This document shows, piece after piece, positions 60,881 to 64,000 of a stretch of DNA of 64,000 nt. Within the stretch, counting starts at the first letter, position 1. Every line of letters begins with the position of its first letter. Position numbers and translations under genes: made by a program. The DNA comes from Bacteroidetes bacterium UBA7662 (GTDB taxonomy: Bacteria > Bacteroidota > Bacteroidia > UBA7662): the NCBI GenBank assembly GCA_002483345.1, contig DLHS01000005.1, forward strand, positions 238,038 through 302,037, in the 5' to 3' direction. The notes beneath the pieces are model-generated. The model was not told the DNA's origin. It saw only the letters and a program-made list of their open reading frames with translations, and searched no databases.

Positions 60881-61936
60881 ATGCATACAAACCAATGGAA
60901 GGACTTACCCGAAGCGTTGATACGCATTCCGTCGTTCAGCGGGGAGGAAGAAAACACAGCTGCTTTGCTCGAAAGCTGGCTCCGGGAGCAGGGCTGCTGG
61001 CCAAGGCGCAAAGGCAACAATGTGTGGGCCGTCAACGAACATTACCGCCCCGAAAAACCCACCATACTCCTCAATTCCCACCACGATACCGTAAAACCGA
61101 ATCCCGCCTATACCCGGGATCCGTTTGAGGCAAAGGTAGAAGATGGTAAGTTATATGGTCTGGGCAGCAACGATGCCGGGGGTGCGCTGGCGTGTCTCGC
61201 AGCCACTTTTGTACACTACAGCCGCCGGACCGATTTACCCTTCAACCTGGTTTTTCTGGCCAGTGCAGAAGAAGAAAACAGCGGACCGGGTGGGGTGGAA
61301 CTGGTCTGGCCGGAGCTGCCGCCCGTTAGTTTTGCCATCGTAGGTGAACCTACCTTGTGTCAGCTGGCTGTGGCAGAAAAAGGATTGCTGGTACTCGATT
61401 GTATCGCCCGCGGACAAGCGGGTCATGCCGCCCGCGATGAAGGCATCAATGCGCTCTATCTGGCCATTGACGACATCAACTGGTTCCGAAACTACCGTTT
61501 CGATAAACAATCGGAGCAATTGGGGGCGGTGAAGATGACGGTTACGGCTATTTCGGCCGGTAAACAGCACAATGTGGTGCCTGCAGAATGCCATTTTACG
61601 GTAGATGTCAGGGTAACGGATGCTTATACGCTCGAAGAGGTACTGACTACCATACAGGAAAATGTAAAATGTGAAGTAAAGGCCCGGTCGATGCGTATGC
61701 GGCCCTCCGGAATCGACCTGAACCACCCGCTGGTAGAAGCTGCCCGAACCCTCGGCTTAAGCCTGTATGGCTCGCCCACTACCTCTGATCAGGCACTGAT
61801 ACCCGTGCCTTCTGTAAAATGCGGCCCCGGCGACAGCGCCCGCTCCCATACCGCCGACGAATTTATTTATCTCCATGAACTCGAACAGGGATTTAAAACC
61901 TATACAGGCCTGCTCGATCAATTTATACAGCCATGA
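60881..61936 (+). CDS. argE: M20 peptidase, N-acylcitrulline/N-acylornithine deacylase
   Basis: The 351-residue M20 metallopeptidase has the zinc His and Asp in LLNSHHDTVKP, the bridging Asp in GLGSNDAGGAL and the catalytic Glu pair in ASAEEENSG. A dimerisation insert lies at about 175-290. In a pathway using N-acylornithine carbamoyltransferase it would deacylate N-acylcitrulline to citrulline, a step needed before argG. It starts 2 bases after argB. Confidence 0.92.
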   Translation: MHTNQWKDLPEALIRIPSFSGEEENTAALLESWLREQGCWPRRKGNNVWAVNEHYRPEKPTILLNSHHDTVKPNPAYTRDPFEAKVEDGKLYGLGSNDAGGALACLAATFVHYSRRTDLPFNLVFLASAEEENSGPGGVELVWPELPPVSFAIVGEPTLCQLAVAEKGLLVLDCIARGQAGHAARDEGINALYLAIDDINWFRNYRFDKQSEQLGAVKMTVTAISAGKQHNVVPAECHFTVDVRVTDAYTLEEVLTTIQENVKCEVKARSMRMRPSGIDLNHPLVEAARTLGLSLYGSPTTSDQALIPVPSVKCGPGDSARSHTADEFIYLHELEQGFKTYTGLLDQFIQP

Positions 61937-63273
61937 AAAAATTGTGGGACAAAGGAATCCCCGCCAATCTGCAGGTAGAACAGTTTACCACCGGTGAAGA
62001 CCGCAAACTCGACCTCCAACTGGCGGCAGCCGATATTTTAGGTTCGATAGCGCATGTGCGCATGCTGGGAGAAGTGGGCTTGTTGAGCAGTGATGAAAGC
62101 CGGCAGCTGGTAACCACCCTGCAGCAATTGTATCCTCTGGTGACAGCGCCCGGTTTTGTGCTGGAAGAGGGGGTGGAAGACATCCACTCGCAGATAGAAT
62201 TATTGCTTACCCGGCAATTGGGCGAGACCGGTAAAAAAGTCCATAGCGGCCGGTCACGCAACGACCAGGTGCTGATTGATTTGAAACTCTTTTTCCGCAG
62301 CGAGATTTTTTCGCTTACCGAAGCCCTGGAACCTTTGTTCAGACAGCTGATTCAGTTGGCCGAACAGCATAAAGACCAGCTCATGCCGGGCTACACTCAC
62401 CTGCAGGTGGCTATGCCATCCAGTTTCGGTCTCTGGTTTGGCGCCTGGGCCGAAAGTCTCAGCGATGATATGGAGAGTCTGCTGGCGGCTTTCCGGCTGG
62501 TGAACAAAAATCCGCTGGGTTCGGCGGCAGGTTATGGTTCATCGTTTCCCCTCAACCGGCAACTGACTACCGATTTGCTGGCATTCGACAGCCTGCACTA
62601 CAATGTGATCAATGCACAGATGTCGCGCGGGAAAACAGAGATCCGGGTTGCGGAGGCGCTGGCTGCCCTCGGGTCGACCCTGGCCCGGCTCGCGATGGAT
62701 ATGTGCCTTTATATGGGACAGAATTTTGGTTTTATCCGGTTCCCCGACCAACTTACGACGGGTTCGAGCATCATGCCGCACAAAAAAAATCCGGATGTAT
62801 GGGAGCTTATCCGGGCCAAAGGCAATCGTTTGCAGGGGTTGCCCAACAGCCTCCGTTTGATGACCACCAATCTGCCGGCCGGTTACCACCGCGATCTGCA
62901 ATTGCTCAAGGAAGAACTTTTCCCAGCCTTCACAGACCTGAAAGCCTGCCTGGAGATGAGCCTGCTGATGCTGCAAAACATAGAAGTACAGCCTGATTTG
63001 TTGAAAGACGAACGGTACCGTTATCTCTTTACCGTGGAGGTAGTGAACCGGAAGGTGCTGGAAGGCCAGAATTTCCGGGATGCTTACCGGGAAGTAGGAG
63101 AGGCCGTTTCCAACGGCACTTTCAGCTTCGAAGATACCCTCCGCCATACCCACGAAGGCAGTCTGGGAAAGCTGATGCTGGCAGAAATAACTGCTTCATT
63201 TGATTCAAAACTGACTGCTTTTTCAGCAGCTGAAATCCGGCAAAGAGAGCGCAGCTTACTGGGTACAGTTTAA
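61933..63273 (+). CDS. argH: argininosuccinate lyase
   Basis: The 446-residue lyase releases arginine and fumarate. The signature TTGSSIMPHKKNPDVWELIRAK contains the family GSSxMPxKxNP motif with the catalytic Ser. HSGRSRNDQVLIDLKLF lies near the N-terminus. It is the last gene of the operon and overlaps the convergent next gene by 4 bases. Confidence 0.97.
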   Translation: MKKLWDKGIPANLQVEQFTTGEDRKLDLQLAAADILGSIAHVRMLGEVGLLSSDESRQLVTTLQQLYPLVTAPGFVLEEGVEDIHSQIELLLTRQLGETGKKVHSGRSRNDQVLIDLKLFFRSEIFSLTEALEPLFRQLIQLAEQHKDQLMPGYTHLQVAMPSSFGLWFGAWAESLSDDMESLLAAFRLVNKNPLGSAAGYGSSFPLNRQLTTDLLAFDSLHYNVINAQMSRGKTEIRVAEALAALGSTLARLAMDMCLYMGQNFGFIRFPDQLTTGSSIMPHKKNPDVWELIRAKGNRLQGLPNSLRLMTTNLPAGYHRDLQLLKEELFPAFTDLKACLEMSLLMLQNIEVQPDLLKDERYRYLFTVEVVNRKVLEGQNFRDAYREVGEAVSNGTFSFEDTLRHTHEGSLGKLMLAEITASFDSKLTAFSAAEIRQRERSLLGTV

Positions 63274-64000
63274 AAGAAGCGGGTACCCGGGATTTCCAGT
63301 ATAAGTTCTGGTCCGAAACAGCTGGCAGGGGTCTGATAGCCGGTTTTAACGACCTCCGATTGCACCCTTTTTGCAATGTGGAGGGCAACCAGAGCCGTAA
63401 GCCAATATGATTCGGGACCTTCAAAGCGGATTTCTGCTGATTTGCCATCCGGAGCGGTAAGCTGCCCCCAGACCAGTGAACGTCCGTGCGCGTTTTGTTC
63501 GGGTGTCGGGCCAAAAACGGATTTGTCAATCTTACGCTGGGCCCATCTTCTGAAAAAAGCCGATCTGAACAAAGGGTTCAGCAATGCCTGCATTTTGAGC
63601 AGATAGTAGAATTTTTTAGGAGCGGCGGAGTAAATGGTTGTATAGGCGATGCCGGTTCCGAAGTGGGCAGTGCTCACATCTCCCCAGGGAATGGAGATGC
63701 AAAAGCGTTTTTTGAGCCCGAAATCAATGATTTTCCCTTTGGCTGCCAGCGGCTTGCTTTTTATTTTTCCTTTGATGCGTTCCGCGCCTCCTGTTCCCAG
63801 ATTGGTCAGCATGGTGGTGAGGGTGCCATGTGAAATGCCTCCCCCCAGATTCATAAAGGCCATCTCGAGCTGGTTACCTTCGGGAAGTTGTTGATGAAGC
63901 TTTTTGGCGACACAATCGGTGGGTACCACATCAAAACCAACGCCTGGCAGTAAAACAATGCCAGCTTTTTTGGCCCGTTCATCGAGGGTTTTCATCCACT
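63270..64000 (-). CDS. saccharopine dehydrogenase-like protein (partial)
   Basis: The frame is open at the right edge of the window, so the N-terminal Rossmann part is missing. The visible portion has DERAKKAGIVLLPGVGFDVVPTDCVAKKL, typical of the saccharopine dehydrogenase/trans-acting enoyl reductase family, and ends in LGPELILEIPGTRFF-like sequence. It probably is an NAD(P)-dependent oxidoreductase of unknown substrate. It converges on argH with a 4-base overlap. Confidence 0.85.
   Translation of the reverse strand, partial: WMKTLDERAKKAGIVLLPGVGFDVVPTDCVAKKLHQQLPEGNQLEMAFMNLGGGISHGTLTTMLTNLGTGGAERIKGKIKSKPLAAKGKIIDFGLKKRFCISIPWGDVSTAHFGTGIAYTTIYSAAPKKFYYLLKMQALLNPLFRSAFFRRWAQRKIDKSVFGPTPEQNAHGRSLVWGQLTAPDGKSAEIRFEGPESYWLTALVALHIAKRVQSEVVKTGYQTPASCFGPELILEIPGTRFF

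Overview
The window is chromosomal DNA from a member of the Bacteroidota, most likely the Chitinophagales/Saprospirales side of the phylum; there is no rRNA gene to settle this. The evidence is a PorW/SprE-type lipoprotein of the type IX secretion system (T9SS), several secreted proteins with T9SS type A or gliding-type (CHU_C) C-terminal domains, a DUF3127 protein, an F-type ATPase operon that stops at atpG without atpD/atpC, a Bacteroidetes-type N-acylornithine carbamoyltransferase, and several TAnnTTTG promoter elements. No tRNA, rRNA, CRISPR array, insertion sequence or prophage was found.

Layout. 205-7403: a tightly packed six-gene surface operon (two lipoproteins with DUF1549/DUF4214-like motifs, a DUF1501 protein, a lipoprotein with a CX4CH haem-like motif, another lipoprotein, and a CUB/Ig-repeat/CHU_C giant). 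7406-12709: mixed small genes (beta-CASP RNA nuclease, SCO copper protein, DUF3127 protein with an SSB-like tail, SDR, lipoproteins). 12965-19564 (minus): porW/sprE - PBP1A - uvrC. 19714-26549 (plus): degenerate M23 protein - bactofilin - two AtpI/AtpZ-like membrane proteins - atpBEFHAG, ending in a strong terminator. 26759-30380: SAM hydroxide adenosyltransferase pair, phoH-purC and a STAS protein. 30577-36339 (minus): two T9SS cargo proteins, glyA, galE-rmlA. 36451-43827: GH3-LysE pair, xseA-xseB, a glycosyltransferase, an AraC-type response regulator, an AT-rich stretch and a VOC protein. 43914-47397: HupE - M1 peptidase, divergent from a DUF6702 protein. 47910-54564 (minus): a very large SBBP/T9SS protein and a TPR-HTH membrane regulator. 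54836-63273 (plus): a complete arginine operon. The right edge cuts a saccharopine-dehydrogenase-like gene.

The most interesting region is the arginine operon. An unannotated 34-codon reading frame (54872-54976) ends in a cluster of arginine codons (MVRRYRGGARW) inside a strongly structured leader. It lies just before GNAT-argG-argC-argD-argF'-argB-argE-argH. I read it as an arginine leader peptide controlling the operon by attenuation. The carbamoyltransferase has Ala at position 90, where N-succinyl- and N-acetylornithine enzymes differ, which points to the N-succinyl route. The operon has neither argA nor argJ, so its first gene, a GNAT acyltransferase, is the natural candidate for N-acylglutamate synthase. 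After the carbamoyltransferase, ArgE would deacylate N-acylcitrulline, and ArgG and ArgH would complete arginine.
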